DNA of 64,000 bases from Diplolepis rosae (GCA_030998225.1 JAPYXD010000698.1:10457001-10521000); one strand, 5' to 3'. Counted from the stretch's first letter, positions 22,536 to 33,403 are shown. Translations and numbers: made by a program. Notes: a model not told the origin generated them from the letters alone.

Positions 22536-23448
22536 GGTACTAGTACACTTTAGAAGGCTAAAAATAAGGCAATTTTGAATAATTTTTTTCTCAGTCCCAT
22601 TGATATATATTTATATGAAACGTTTTTTATCATGTAAATACATGTTTGTGGAGTACAAACAAATTTTTATTTTAAATTTTTGTTTTATGGCCCAAATCCA
22701 GGAAGCGCCAAAATCGAACATCAAAAAAAAAAAAAATTTGACGCATGGCCGACAGTTTATCTCTGGATCGGCAAGTCTGAAACAAAAAAATGAAATGGTT
22801 TCTCTAAAAGGAAGGTTGCTTACGTGACAATTCACCACATTTTTAAAAAAATCAAGAAAAAAAAATGGCAAGCGTTTGAAAAATTCATTGAAACAATGGC
22901 CTACTTTTCCGCTGTTTTTTGGGTCAATAAAATATTAAATTTGTATTTCTTGGCTTAATTGCGGTAAATTATCATACAGGACATATCAATAAACAAAACC
23001 CAGCAAGGTGTTTGAAAATCGGTTCAGTAGTTCCGGAGATAATCTGTCAGCCATTTGAAAAAAAGTCATTTCGAGAAAAACGCGTTTAAAGTTGACTAGT
23101 ACTTTTTATTGAATATTTTCAAAAAAACCAAGTTCTAATACTCACAATAAATTAATCGGCTATTTCTGGACCATACAGCAACAGGCCACTGTCTTGGTAA
23201 GCTGCCTCATCTTTCTGGCGAGCCTCTTTTTGGGCCAAACGGCCTTCTTTAGTAGACGCGTTTGTCGTTTTTTCAGCCAATAAAATCCGCTCTTCGTCTT
23301 TGGACTTCACGTATTGATATTATTTCATGGTGTTAAGAGTTTGAATTTTTTGAAAATATTTTAGGAGAAGATATTTAAAGGTCTAAGGAGTTGAAAAATG
23401 CAAAAAAACGAAATCGATTTTTTCAAAATTCTAAAGTGTACTAGTACC
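22536..23448. mobile_element. Nested element with GGTACTAGTACACTTTAGAA ends, TTAA-flanked
   Basis: A perfect 20 bp inverted repeat GGTACTAGTACACTTTAGAA lies at both ends, with TTAA at 22532-22535 and 23449-23452 (TA would also fit). Conceptual removal with one TTAA rejoins Tyr-Glu-Leu to Met-Lys-Lys of the mariner frame, proving insertion after the mariner. The interior contains ATCGGTTCAGTAGTTCCGG and TTTCGAGAAAAACGCG, which are also found in variant form in the 35606-36303 element. It holds the C-terminal coding remnant at 23152-23328. Confidence 0.85.
23152..23328 (-). pseudogene. C-terminal remnant of an element-encoded protein
   Basis: About 58 codons, reading KSKDEERILLAEKTTNAST and then KEGRLAQKEARQKDEAAYQD before GLLLYGPEIAD and a TAA at 23152. 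A stop at the third codon shows decay. The charged, Ala/Lys/Glu-rich helix before a short hydrophobic tail resembles the C-termini of some transposases, but I do not recognise the family. As it sits inside an element with intact ends, I infer it is the tail of that element's own transposase. Confidence 0.45.
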
Positions 23449-23799
23449 TTAATTCGTATGTCTCATCGAATTTTTTTTTCAAGTTTAACACAAAATTTTA
23501 TATTTGCTCTTTGTTCCATTTTTGTTTTGTAACATTAGCACACTTTTTCTTTTATTGAATTTGAAAATTTGAAAAAGGATGAATGTATCTTTTTAATGCT
23601 GCAAATTTTCAATAGATGACGCTGCATGTTGTATGATTTAAATATAAAGTTCGGTTATTTTTGGGATACACTGTGTATTCTATAGTAAAAAATCGTAATA
23701 AATTTCCAAATAGTTTGGTAATTTTAGACAAATATTTTTCTCTGTGTATCATCTCAGTTATCATTAGTGAGTAAATTGGAAAATTTATTCTTGATGTTA

Positions 23800-23989
23800 C
23801 ACTCTAAAAACAAGTTTGTAGTGAAATGTGTAATTTTTGCACACTACACACGTTGTCAAGTACAAAACGTTAAAGTGTTTAAAAATTAAATCTTACGTTT
23901 GTAATGTGTATTGAAAATACACACTTCAAATGCCTAAAAAATTATTATCGTGATTTACGTATGGAACTAACACACTTGATTTTAGAGTG
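23800..23989. mobile_element. Short TA-flanked MITE
   Basis: A 190 bp element with ends CACTCTAAAAACAAGT and (complement) CACTCTAAAATCAAGT, flanked by TA. The interior has the inverted pair GTGTATTGAAAATACACACT. No coding capacity. Confidence 0.75.
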
Positions 23990-23999
23990 TACTAATTTG

Positions 24000-25545
24000 A
24001 GTCTTAATAATGAATCGAAAGTTTGGTTTTCATTTGGCGAATGAGGGCATTAAGGAAGGAAGCAGAATGACGAAGAGAAGAGCACAGTTTTATGGAAATG
24101 GTCCAAATGCCCATGGGCATCGACCCGACAGTGATAGGTTCCCGTTCCTCGACTCTTTTCTTTTGGCACGAATTATTTACACGGAAATACAGGTACATGC
24201 ATCAGCATATAATACTCCCGTGTATCTGCAACGTCTGTAAAATGCAGCCGTTAGGTACACAACTGCGACATAAATATTTAAATTTCTACAATTTCCATAG
24301 GCGTGAGAGTATTCATCACGTTTTATCTTTCAAACGGCTAGCTGAGATTCTTTTCCATAAATTTAGCAGTACCGGAATAATTGAATTTACGTCCAAAATA
24401 TTGCAAAATATGATTTAAACGATTTCTTGAAAAATTACTTGTTATTTGAACTTTTCGAAAAAATCTATATTTTATTAATATTATTTTTATTCGTATAGCA
24501 CTAAAATCATATGTACGCATTTTTAAACTCAATTTATTCAGTTTAGTTATGAATTTCGTGGAAGCTAATGGTATAGGCATGAAGTAAATATGGATGTGAA
24601 AATGCATAGAAAAATGGAATTGGAAAAGCAGAATTTAAAAATCTAGCGCTGAAATGTGCGAGACCAACTGAACCCCTGCTTATTAGCAGAAGAGGTTGGA
24701 AAGGGGTATTGAAAATGCGGAATGCCGAGAGATTAAAGCATGGTAATTCCAGGCCGCTTTCGAGCTCATCGTTGATTGGCTCTTGCCGTTGGCAAAGTCG
24801 CTGAGAAACATTTTTCGCACCACGAAAGACGAGACATTATCATTAGTTTAATTATCTTTACTTATTATAGTAACTTATAGTACTAACTTATTAGTACTAA
24901 CTTATTATAGTTTCTAATTATCATTAGAAACATTAGTTTCAAAAAACTGATTACTTGTATCAACGAATGATCAAATATAAGAAGAAACTCTAAAATTAGT
25001 GCTCACTAGGCGCAAAATATATATTATATAATACTCTTTTAATAGATTTCCCTCTGTTCGAGAGATTATTCCCTTTTGCGTAAGAAATTATAGTCAAAGC
25101 GGAAGTTTTCGCTCTGAACTGATAACGAAATATTCAACGTAATTCTCTTCGTGCGTTTAATTCTCGAAAATCCGTATCCGGCGTAGTTGAGGTAAAGTGA
25201 ATTAAATAAAAGATCGACCACGTCGGATATTAATCAACGTCAATTAGCGAGTATTTTTCCCAGGCACGTTAACTCATGCCGTTGTCGCCCTAACGTCAAC
25301 CTGTTATTATTCCGTGGCGACATGAATAGTTAAATTGCCCTGCGGTTTTCACCACGCTCCCTTAAGTACACAGTTGTCTTGAAAAGTGAACCGCACGATT
25401 TCTTTAGTTTGGACACGCTCTCTATTCCATATCAAAGATTCATTAAAAGTCAAAAAGTACATCCATTCCTAACACAATTGAATTTTTAAGGTAAATAAAA
25501 TTGTAAAAATATAACTTAATTATGCCACTGAATTTATAAATATAT
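24000..25545. other. Unique stretch, possible conserved non-coding DNA
   Basis: Overlapping frames at 24004-24418 on both strands have no domain. The segments 24650-24830 and 25080-25400 have balanced composition and few repeats, unlike the surrounding transposon debris. This is what retained host sequence (regulatory DNA or an untranslated exon) would look like. No function can be named. Confidence 0.35.
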
Positions 25546-25904
25546 ACAGTACCGGTCATAATTCGATACCCACGATCTAATATGTCGTATCCCACATTTG
25601 GAAAATTTTTCAGGAAACGATAAAACGTCTTGCTAGCAAAAATAAATAACTGTAAACAAATTTTTGTTTTATACGTTCATAAAAATGCATAAATAATAAT
25701 AATTAAAGCAAAAAAAATTATTTAAATAAATTTTATGATATTTATGTGGGTTACGCAAGAAGAAAAAATTAAAATGTATTTTAGAAATAAAATTGATTTA
25801 ATCGTTATTATTATTATTATATTATAATATAACATTATTGATACATTTTATTTTGACTATCTTTAATATTGCTTAAAACATTTTTTTTTTCATTTTAAGT
25901 ACTC

Positions 25905-26309
25905 TTAATTTTTTTTTTTTTTTTTTACTTCAGGTACATTTTCTTTCTGAGATTGTTGAAAATTTCTTGTCCTCTTTCGTCTGGTATTATCACAATTTTT
26001 TTTATAATTAATATCATTATCTTCAGGTTTTTTAAATCTATTATTAGTACGCAGTACTTTGCTTTTAACACCAAGATTAACTTGATTAGCTTTTCGTTTC
26101 TTACTCTTAGTCTTTTCAGTTACCTTAACTATATTTTTACTCTCGGCTTCCAAATTTTTTATTGATGGAGATTGGTCAGAAGCAGAGTCAGTATCATCAA
26201 TATATTTTATATTATCATAGAAGCAGTGTGTATCTCTCAGCAACACTTTTTTTAATGCCTGTAATTGTTGCCATTTACTTTTAGTTCTTTTTAATCGATC
26301 TACAAACAA
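25905..26309 (-). CDS. Lysine-rich open frame of the composite element
   Basis: A 134-codon frame, open upstream to about 26360 (QLQLNLEHPLKPLFVDRLKR). It has two parts: a helical N-terminal part (FVDRLKRTKSKWQQLQALKK) and a long Lys/Arg/Asn-rich tail with several nuclear-localisation-like clusters (KTKSKKRKANQ, RRKRTRN, KKKKKN). It lies between the terminal repeats of the composite element on the minus strand, so it is probably the C-terminal portion of the element's protein. No catalytic motif is visible and I do not recognise the family. A short intron near the upstream ATG (26382) is possible but would shift the frame. Confidence 0.4.
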   Translation of the reverse strand: MFVDRLKRTKSKWQQLQALKKVLLRDTHCFYDNIKYIDDTDSASDQSPSIKNLEAESKNIVKVTEKTKSKKRKANQVNLGVKSKVLRTNNRFKKPEDNDINYKKNCDNTRRKRTRNFQQSQKENVPEVKKKKKN

Positions 26310-27150
26310 AGGTTTCAGCGGATGCTCTAGATTTAATTGGAGTTGTAAAAATATTATTTGTAATTACCTTCTTACTCATTTTATTAAATAATTTCTCAAA
26401 ATAAACTTAAGACTAATCAAAAAATAAAAATTGACTGTCACATCGCTGGCGCTGACTTAACCAATGGATTGGGATACGACATATTAGAATTCGTGAAGAT
26501 CGGCGTGTGGGATACGACATATTAGATTATTTATTTAAAAATATTAAATAACCAATTTGACTCACAAGATTTTAATATAAGCTGTAAAACATTATTATTA
26601 ATCCATTTTTCAAAAAAAGTCAATTTCTCAAATTTTGTGGGATACTACATATTAGAACGTGGGTATCGAATTGTGGGACCACCTGTTTTTTGACAATTGC
26701 TTAAATTATCCTAATTTGAATTATGTAAGTTAAAAAATTTGTTCTTTTAATTAAATTCAAAGCTATCAAAATTCTTTATAAAATGAGCCCAGCATGAATT
26801 CGTTTTGTTAAATTTTGAAAAAGTTATTGCAGAAATAATCAAGATTTCAATGATTTCTTAAATTTTAAATAACTTTCGAAATAATCAACATTTTTTAATA
26901 TTCTTGGACTAATTTTAAAGCTAAATTTCTACAAAATCGAACCAAATTCTTAGAATTAATGTGCAATTTTTTTTTACATGTGAGTTCTGTGTGAGGAAGA
27001 TACTGGAAGGTCTACTCGCATGCTCTAATTCTAGTTTTATAAATAAATTTATTATAAGAATAAAACCAAAAAAACAAAATAATTATTAAGTTGCATGAGT
27101 TTTGCTTGTTTAATTTACAATTATTATTTTTAATGCAAATTAAAATTGTT

Positions 27151-27191
27151 GGCACTGAAGAAGGCCCCCATTTGTGGCCGAAACGTTTGCC
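27151..27191 (+). ncRNA. Hammerhead-ribozyme-like motif 1
   Basis: The order is GGCA - CTGAAGA - hairpin GGCCCCCATTTGTGGCC - GAA - ACGT - T - TGCC. It fits CUGANGA and GAA core boxes, a self-complementary stem III (ACGU), a permitted H17 (U), and stem I GGCA/UGCC. Penelope-like retroelements are known to carry such minimal hammerheads. One extra purine lies between CTGAAGA and stem II in this and all other copies, which is a point against full activity. Confidence 0.4.
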
Positions 27192-27752
27192 TTTACAAAT
27201 TTCTATGGTTATTACATAGAAAATTTCTTAAAAATCTGACCCCATGCCAAACTAATTATTTCAGAATCAAATAAAAAAGTTGGAAAAATTCCAATATTGC
27301 TTTTGCTGAGAAAAACATTTTTATGAGATATATAAAACATATAATCATGAATTTTGTATTGGATTCCCTTAAAATATAAATATATTCATATGATCTTTAT
27401 TATGATTTATCAACAGATGAAATGTTTTCGAAATTTCCCTACTTTTTTGTTATAATTTCAACGCTTTGCATTATGCAAGAAAAAAATTATAGATTTATAA
27501 TGACAATTTACTGCAATTCTGTAAAATCTTAGCTTTGAAATAAGCCTAAGTAGATTAAAAAATGTTGATTGTTTCGAAAGTTATGTAAAATTTTAAAAAT
27601 ATTGAATTTTGACTTTTTCTTTGTCTTTTCTTTTCTTTAACTTCTTCAAAATTTAACGAAACGACTTCATTCCAGACTAATTTTAAAGATAATTTTGATG
27701 GCTTTCGCATTATTAAGAGTACAAATTTCATCACTCACAGAATTGAAATTAA

Positions 27753-27973
27753 CTCTCTAAATTTGAATCAGTCAAAATCTACTGATTATCAGTGAAATTT
27801 TACTGATTCAAATAGCTAAAAAGAGGTTACTGTAAATCAGTCAAATTTCACTGATTATTTCAGTGAAAATTGACTGGTTTGACAGAAAAAAATATTTTTT
27901 TCACTGATGAATCAGTGAAAAGGCAAATCACTGATTCAATCAGTGAAAATTTGACTGACTTAGATTTAGAGAG
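27753..27973. mobile_element. CTCTCTAAA palindromic MITE, copy 1
   Basis: A 221 bp element with ends CTCTCTAAATTTGAATCAGT and (complement) CTCTCTAAATCTAAGTCAGT. The interior repeats TCACTGAT/ATCAGTGA many times. Other copies: 33404-34057 (with 33494-33713 nested in it) and 58254-58453. The flanking TA is not preserved here. Confidence 0.8.
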
Positions 27974-28032
27974 AAGATAATTTAAGCAATCATCGAAAAA
28001 CAGGTGTTCTCACAATTCTGGCCGGTACTGTA

Positions 28033-29325
28033 AAGAAATATTCAAGACAGTTAATTTTTCAATTCGAACGGTGAAACACAAATTGCAGGTAGCCTTTTTT
28101 ATTGCAGGTAAAAAATTCAAATGCCATTGGTGTAAGTTTACGTTTTAAACATAAAAGTTACGATGACAGTAACTGCCTCAACAGTAAAAATCAACTTAAA
28201 TTGCAGACTTTGCAAATGATAAGGCGATTTCTATTTTCATTTCGTGACTTCTAATGAAAAGCGAATAGATCAAATTGTTAATTGTAAACGTCGTAAACTC
28301 GTTATATATGGCATTTACCTTATCACTACAACAATTCTCATTATTTTGAATTCCTATCTATATAATATATTATTGTCATTTTTAATGAATACTGAGTGCA
28401 ACTGATTATTTTTTATTCTGGTTGATAATTATAAATATCATTGCACATTTTAATGCTGTTTGTAAACAGTGATTTTCTGATGCAAATGCAGTTAGAAACA
28501 TAAATCCTGCATCATTAACATAAGGCATTAGAGACTACTTGGAGTCTCGTGCAATTAAATATAATCACGCCATTTCCAGGGGCGGATTCATAAGGGTAGC
28601 TTCTGGGGTGTCGATTTGGAACAGCCCTGAGAAAGCTGATCCCCCTTGATCGATGAGCCTTCCGCCCTCAGCTACTAGACTTTGTTATTTAACGACAGAT
28701 TGAACTTCTGAGCGACCAAAAATTCTCTCTAATATCCTAAAAGGTTCAGCCAGCACTTTTTCGCAATTTCCCATCTTTTATGGAACAACCTTATAAGACA
28801 AAACTTTGCCCCATTCCTCCCTTCTGGGTATTCTCATAATAGACTTTTTTGAACATTATTAATAAAGTCATCTCTAATGCTTGATTTTTATTGAGAAATA
28901 TACAAAAGTACGATATTTAATAGAGAAATAAGTGTAGAATGGATAAATTATTATAAAATCGCTAAACCGTTAGGTGCAGATTTCTACCCTTCTATGATTG
29001 TGTTTAGTGGTCCAGTAATTTATTTTTCTTATTGCATTCGAAAGATTGAGGGCTAAATTTCCCCCTCTACATATGGGACTCGATTCCCACTGGAGAGATT
29101 TCAGCCGTCGGCATTGTTATTTAACGTGAGATTGAACTCGCGAACGACAACAGTGCGCGCCAAGTGCAACTATCCCCTCGAAGTTTCGAAGCTCACTTTC
29201 CCACTTCTCTTGCCCCTTTTGTGTATCAGTCATGTATCTACAGAAACCCACTCTCTGTATGAAACACAATACACATCAATAACTGTCAATAAATTAAGAA
29301 ATAATTACTGAAAGTTTAGTACATG
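28033..29325. other. No recognised gene
   Basis: Mixed AT-rich DNA. A balanced-composition patch at 28560-28860 and another at 29050-29250 carry only short frames. Host non-coding sequence is likely. Confidence 0.45.
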
Positions 29326-29437
29326 ATTTGCCAATTAGAGGTTTCATTTTGAATAGCCCGCGATTTTGGCAGCTGTCATAATAAGAGGTGTCATTTTTTG
29401 ACAGATGGGAACTAAAAACTATGCCATTTATAAAAAT

Positions 29438-30265
29438 GGAACGATACAGGCTTCAATAGCGCATTGAAATTGTTAAAATTCACTATAAAAATCATTATGA
29501 GCGATGAGGCTCATTTTCACCTTGCACGCAGAAAAAAGATCAGTAAAATTTACAGGAAGTTCGGTACTTATTTGGACAACATGACTTTTTAGTAAATTTT
29601 ACAAGAAGTTGAGTTCAATCAACAGATTTTCTGTACAATTCACTTAGCGTACAGTACAATCAACTTAACTCGGATTTTTTCGTATTCAGTAGATTTTACT
29701 GGGCGCTGAGTGAAACGTACAGAAAATCTGTTAATTAAACTCAACTTCTGGTAAACTTTACTAAAAAGTCATGTTGTCCAAATAAGTACCGAACTTCCTG
29801 TAAAATTTACTGATCTTTTCTCTGCGTGTGGAGCACTGAAAGAAATGCTTGGGATTTATCTGCCATATGAATATAGCTGAATGTTTTTAAGTAATTCAAC
29901 AAAATATATTTGACAGTTAACCAAAAATATTGCTGCAATAGTAATTCATATGGTTGGAATACACATACAGGCTGAACTGATACAAGCAAACCTTGGTTTT
30001 CGGTAAATCTCCAATATAATATAGGTCAAGGAACCACAATTATGTCTGTATCGTCGAATTTTTTTTTCAGTGAGGCTACGTTAATAAGCAGAATTGTCAC
30101 ATTTGGGGCTCGGAAAACCCAAAAATAATTATTGAAAAGCCTATCTATCCGCAACGTGTAACTGTTTGGTGCAGTTTTTGGACAGGAGGGATCATTGGGC
30201 CTTATTTTTTTGAAAATGAAGCTGAAACGACTGTTTCGGTGAATGTATTGCGTTATTGAACCATG
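29438..30265 (+). pseudogene. IS630/mariner-like transposase remnant
   Basis: The start, MERYRLQ (stop) RIEIVKIHYKNH, is the usual helix-turn-helix opening. An internal deletion joins it to MSDEAHFHL, the region of the first catalytic Asp ('FSDEAHFxLxGYVNKQNxR'). After the palindromic insert, the frame resumes near 30070 with GYVNKQNCHIWGSENP, then EKPIYPQRVTVWCSFWTGG and IIGPYFFENEAETTVSVN. The downstream catalytic part ('QDGAxxH') is lost where another MITE begins at TTAA (30267-30270). This type of transposase is widespread in insects. This copy is inactive. Confidence 0.8.
29525..29828. mobile_element. Near-perfect palindromic MITE inside the transposase
   Basis: 304 bp with arms of over 100 bp. 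They begin CACGCAGAAAAAAGATCAGT and continue AAAATTTACAGGAAGTTCGG and ATTTGGACAACATGACTTTT, all mirrored on the right. It lies directly after the HFHL codons of the transposase. No protein is encoded. Confidence 0.85.
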
Positions 30266-30270
30266 ATTAA

Positions 30271-30640
30271 GGTAGTTGTCGTGCCAAAAATCAGTCTCTG
30301 GAAAAAGAAGTTTTTCTATGATTTCAAGACTGGAAATTATATCATCAGCCGTGTCATATGTAAGGAAAGACACTCTTTTTAATGAAAAAATTTAAAAATT
30401 ACGAAAAATAATTTTTTAATAATGTTTTTTGTAATAGGATTTTTCCTTACTATCGCTTCTTACCAATTTTTTGAAAATGATTGAAGTTTCTTAAATCATA
30501 GCTTATTTTTTCGGGGAAAATATTCTCTACAACTTAACCGTTTCCAATTTTCGAAAATTAATAAATTATTATCAAATTCAGCAATTTGTTTATAAAAATG
30601 TTGTTTTGGAAAATTGATTTTTAATGATTTCAGCCATTAA
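30271..30640. mobile_element. GGTAGT-family MITE, 3'-truncated
   Basis: TTAA (30267-30270) followed by GGTAGTTGTCGTGCCAAAAA and a body that shares AATCATAGCTT and CTACAACTTAACCGTTTCC with the 61490-62090 copy. The right end is missing. Confidence 0.6.
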
Positions 30641-30759
30641 AGAATTTTTAATGGCAAACCTTCCGCTATTGAATGAAATGAAAATCAAATGATTTTTTAC
30701 AAAAAACACGCGTTTTTCTTATAAATAAAAATGAAACCTCTAATTGGAAAAACCTTTAC

Positions 30760-31455
30760 TTATTGTGTACTTTCAAAACGACATTTACTGAATACATTTT
30801 TTTTAAAATATATATATATATATATATACAGATGGCGCAAAATTACTTTTATATATATTTTATTTTTAATTAATCGAGACATTTTAAATTGTTATCAAAA
30901 TAAAATGTAATTTTAAAGTTCGAACCTAAGAAAGTTCCCATCGACATTAACAAAAATAAAATAGATAGAATGGTAAATTTAACATTTTTTTCAATGTTGT
31001 AATTACTATTTTAATCATGTACGGATGAAAAAAATTAATCAGTTTCTAATTAAGATATTGGAATAGTTTTTGATACAACTTTTCTCCGTTATGTCGAAAA
31101 AATATATATTTTTCTAATAACTACACTGGACAAATAGTAAAAGCAATTAACGCAATTAGTAAGTTTTACAAAAACGTATTGGTAACATCTATTATAAGCT
31201 CGATACAGTGTGGGAATGCATGAAAATAGTCGCGGCTACAAAACGGACCGTCTAATCGGATTTTGTAAGTTTTACTAAAAATTGTAATCATTGCTACTCA
31301 GTTAATATTGCTGTAAGAACTGAGGTGCTTAGATGATACAGAGTAAAAAACATACTTGTGACCCTTTTTTACAAAAAAAAATCGGAAACCACGACTAATA
31401 CATTCTCTCAGTGTAAAGCATTCGATAATGTACTTTAATTTGGAAGTAACATTTT
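30760..31455. other. AT-rich stretch with TA microsatellite
   Basis: (TA)n at 30808-30830; otherwise no gene, RNA or bounded repeat recognised. Confidence 0.5.
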
Positions 31456-31458
31456 TTA

Positions 31459-31620
31459 TCTACTAGCGGGCCATAAAGTGGACTTTATTGCCCCGTGCGG
31501 GGCAAACAAATCCACTTTCTGACCCTATAGTAGAAAAAAAATCGTGTGCAACACGGGAAAAACATTTATTTTACTCGTGCAAAATAAATTTTTTTTTCCC
31601 TAGTTGCACAATGTACTAAT
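31459..31620 (+). repeat. Repeat with CCCGTGCGGGGCAAACAAAT, copy 1
   Basis: Shares TCTACTAGCGGG-CATAAAGT, TTGYCCCGTGCGGG-CAAACAAATCCA and AATCGTGTGC-ACAC with the second copy at 32068. The GC hairpin CCCCGTGCGGGG is the most stable part. Class unknown. Confidence 0.6.
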
Positions 31621-32067
31621 AATCAAGTAGATAAAAATTATTATTACCTTTTATGGTGTCAATTTCCATATTCAATACTAGAAAAAACTAGTTGTCGGTG
31701 ATAATTGGGTTTTTAAAATAGTTCTGTATTAAAACTTGACGTTCATTTACTTTACCCAATTAATTATTAACAGTTGACCGTTTTATCGAACTGACCGTTT
31801 TAGACACAGTCCCCCTATAGTGATTCGTTTAATTTTATCATATTCAATTAAATTTAATTCTATCTTTTAGATCGTGTGTGCCTACTTAAGTTTTTTAAAA
31901 GTTTCCTTGAGAGAACAGGACTCTTGTGAAATGAGCGTGACGAATCTGTTTAGATTCTGTACAATTTTTTATCCTAGGAACTGCTAAGAAAAGAGAAAAT
32001 CTCGTTAGGTGTTCTGCAGAACTAATTTTAAATTTTGTCTTAGGATGGTTAAGCATTAAATTTTTAC

Positions 32068-32412
32068 TACTAGCGGGTCATAAAGTTGAATGTATTGTCC
32101 CGTGCGGGACAAACAAATCCATTTTCTAACCCCCTAGTAAAAAAATCGTGTGCGACACTGGAGAAACATTAATTTTACTATGTAATGTGACATGTTTGAG
32201 AACATCCCTGCTATTATATTGACTTTGCCTTACTTTTGATTTTTTTTTATATTTGCAATTGATGATTTTTAATGCGAAAATAAAAAGAATCTGGCCCTAT
32301 ACCAAAATAACAAAATTAACTTTACTCGTGTGGTTGATACTCTCGCTTTGCTCTGGCATCAAACTTCACACTCGCAAAATACATTTTTTTCCTAGTTACA
32401 CAATATACTATA
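32068..32412 (+). repeat. Same repeat, copy 2, split by an insertion
   Basis: A direct copy 609 bp downstream of copy 1. At ATTTTACT (32179) it is interrupted by a Penelope-like fragment (32181-32318) and resumes with TTTACTCGTGTGG. It ends with CCTAGTTACACAATATACTA, which parallels CCTAGTTGCACAATGTACTA of copy 1. Confidence 0.6.
32181..32318 (+). repeat. Penelope-like repeat fragment
   Basis: Starts TGTAATGTGACATGTTTGA and ends in AATAAAAAGAATCTGGCCCT-AT-CCAAAATAAC, both of which are landmarks of the 59 kb repeat arms. Confidence 0.6.
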
Positions 32413-32514
32413 TTCAATTAAGGATTTATACCAATGAAAATAATTAGCACAAAATCTAAAATATGAGATGAAAAAAAAAAATAGTACTAGTTACGGCACT
32501 GGTTTTTAACTGTC

Positions 32515-32760
32515 TTTGTCTCAAGAGTGTCGCGTCGAATGGAGAGTGCGCAACCATACAATGGTATTCGTGCGAGAACGAGGATTGTCGGCGTGTTTAA
32601 AGCAGAATTCCTGAGTCCAGATCCCGGATCGAACGACTTTTCAGCTCGAGAGGAAGCAGTAGCAGGAGGCAGTATTTGTTTAAGGATTGAACTTATACTT
32701 TCGACCCGACAGAAAAGAAAGTGATCCTCCTACCTCGTGTGCCAATCCTATAGATTATGC
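32515..32760 (+). other. GC-balanced island with a 65-codon frame
   Basis: A patch of unusually balanced composition, open from 32527 to 32724 (starts MSRRMESAQPYNGIRARTRI, Arg-rich). No motif is recognised. Could be a short host exon or conserved non-coding element. Confidence 0.3.
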
Positions 32761-33403
32761 GCATAGATTTACGCAGATATTGTCTGTTCCATTTTTATAA
32801 GCGTATGTTTTGTTGGCACTTTATCAGCTTCACATGTTCGTTCATGAAGGAAATATTTAAATGATAAAAGATGAGAACGAAGAGAAATCTGAAATATTTT
32901 GATATTTGATGATGATATTTGATGATCCTGTGAATTCTAAGTATTAATAATTTGAAAAACATGAAAAATACTTGAGAATATCGTTTAAAGATATGGACTT
33001 TTATAAAGAAAATACTAGTAGCATAATAAACTCTCTGGGAGAATTCACTTGTATGTATGACCATAACGTTCCATTTCTACTTGACGAAACTACTCAGCCA
33101 GTCCCGAGTAGTTTTTCAAGTAGAGAAAGAATGTTACAGTCAACGGTGACTTTTATTAGCTCTCAATTTCCAGGCTTTTAGCTTTACTTGAAGAATTTAT
33201 TGAACTCTTACTTCTATTAAAAGTTGAGTCTTTCAAGGAATTATTGAACTGTCAAAGTTACATATTTTTACTATTGAATCCAGATGGTGTCGATCTTTCT
33301 GTAAGTCCATTTTTTAGCAGATGAAATAATAAATGTAAAATACTATGTAGGAAACCATATGGGAAATTACATGGGAAACTATACAGGATTTGAGCTCAAA
33401 CTA

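Larger units (their letters stand above)
21995..23550 (-). pseudogene. mariner transposase with deleted catalytic centre
   Basis: The start is near 23546 on the minus strand (MEQRANIKFCVKLEKK), followed by a one-base A-run expansion and DETYEL. Then comes the nested element (22536-23448), and the frame resumes with MKKVYGNNCMSRTQVYTWFT, FKNGREDLNDDLRPGRPEVS and a second helix-turn-helix, TTRMLAEELNTSKNTIWRIL. The paired N-terminal DNA-binding domain is thus complete. After about NENQKSEL the catalytic D...D segment is absent. A frame change leads into LINHPPYSPNLSPCDYFLFP, which contains the third catalytic Asp, and a C-terminal block ending near 21995. It might still bind its ends but cannot cut. 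Confidence 0.9.
21881..23675 (-). mobile_element. mariner-like element, internally deleted, with terminal repeats
   Basis: The ends are CACAGTGAGTCCCAAAAATA and (complement) CACAGTGTATCCCAAAAATA, continuing AACAGAACTTT/AACCGAACTTT, with TA duplications. Without the element nested inside it, the length would be about 0.88 kb against the usual 1.3 kb, because the catalytic middle of the transposase is deleted. Confidence 0.9.
21623..23746. mobile_element. Outer palindromic MITE, TA-flanked, carrying nested insertions
   Basis: The left arm (from 21623: AAGAAAAATATTTGTCTCAA, ATACCAAACTATTTGG) and the right arm (23677-23746, complement CACAGAGAAAAATATTTGTC, TTACCAAACTATTTGG) are inverted repeats next to TA. 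A second internal inverted pair is ATACGCTAAATTACTGATAA against its complement at 21860-21880. The mariner at 21881-23675 interrupts the palindrome at TA (21879-21880). Confidence 0.75.
25547..28030. mobile_element. Composite TA-flanked element with CAGTACCGG ends
   Basis: The outer ends CAGTACCGGTCATAATT and (complement) CAGTACCGGCCAGAATT are flanked by TA, as in pogo/Tc1-type elements. A second inverted end lies at about 26640-26685: its complement, ATTCGATACCCACGTTCTAA, matches the left end region. A further long inverted repeat pairs 26672-26945 with 27515-28030. The unit therefore looks like two related elements, one with a remnant open frame and one a foldback. They have merged or inserted next to each other. 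A Penelope-like fragment (about 27140-27280) and a CTCTCTAAA MITE (27753-27973) landed in the second. Confidence 0.65.
29331..30747 (+). mobile_element. Decayed DNA transposon with CCAATTAGAGGTTTCATTTT ends
   Basis: A 20 bp inverted repeat CCAATTAGAGGTTTCATTTT is present at both ends. It contains the transposase remnant of the next entry and two later insertions (29525-29828 and from 30271). No target duplication is clear. Confidence 0.8.

Noticed and set aside
24004..24418. Overlapping frames of 64-108 codons
   Set aside because: Three frames over one patch on both strands with no recognisable domain; likely chance in less AT-rich DNA.
27753..27973. Telomere-like or satellite array of TCACTGAT words
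   Set aside because: The words lie inside a bounded element with terminal inverted repeats found at four places; it is a MITE, not a satellite.
30026..30373. 115-codon minus-strand frame
   Set aside because: It is the antisense shadow of the plus-strand transposase block (GYVNKQN...WGSENP...PQRVTVWC).
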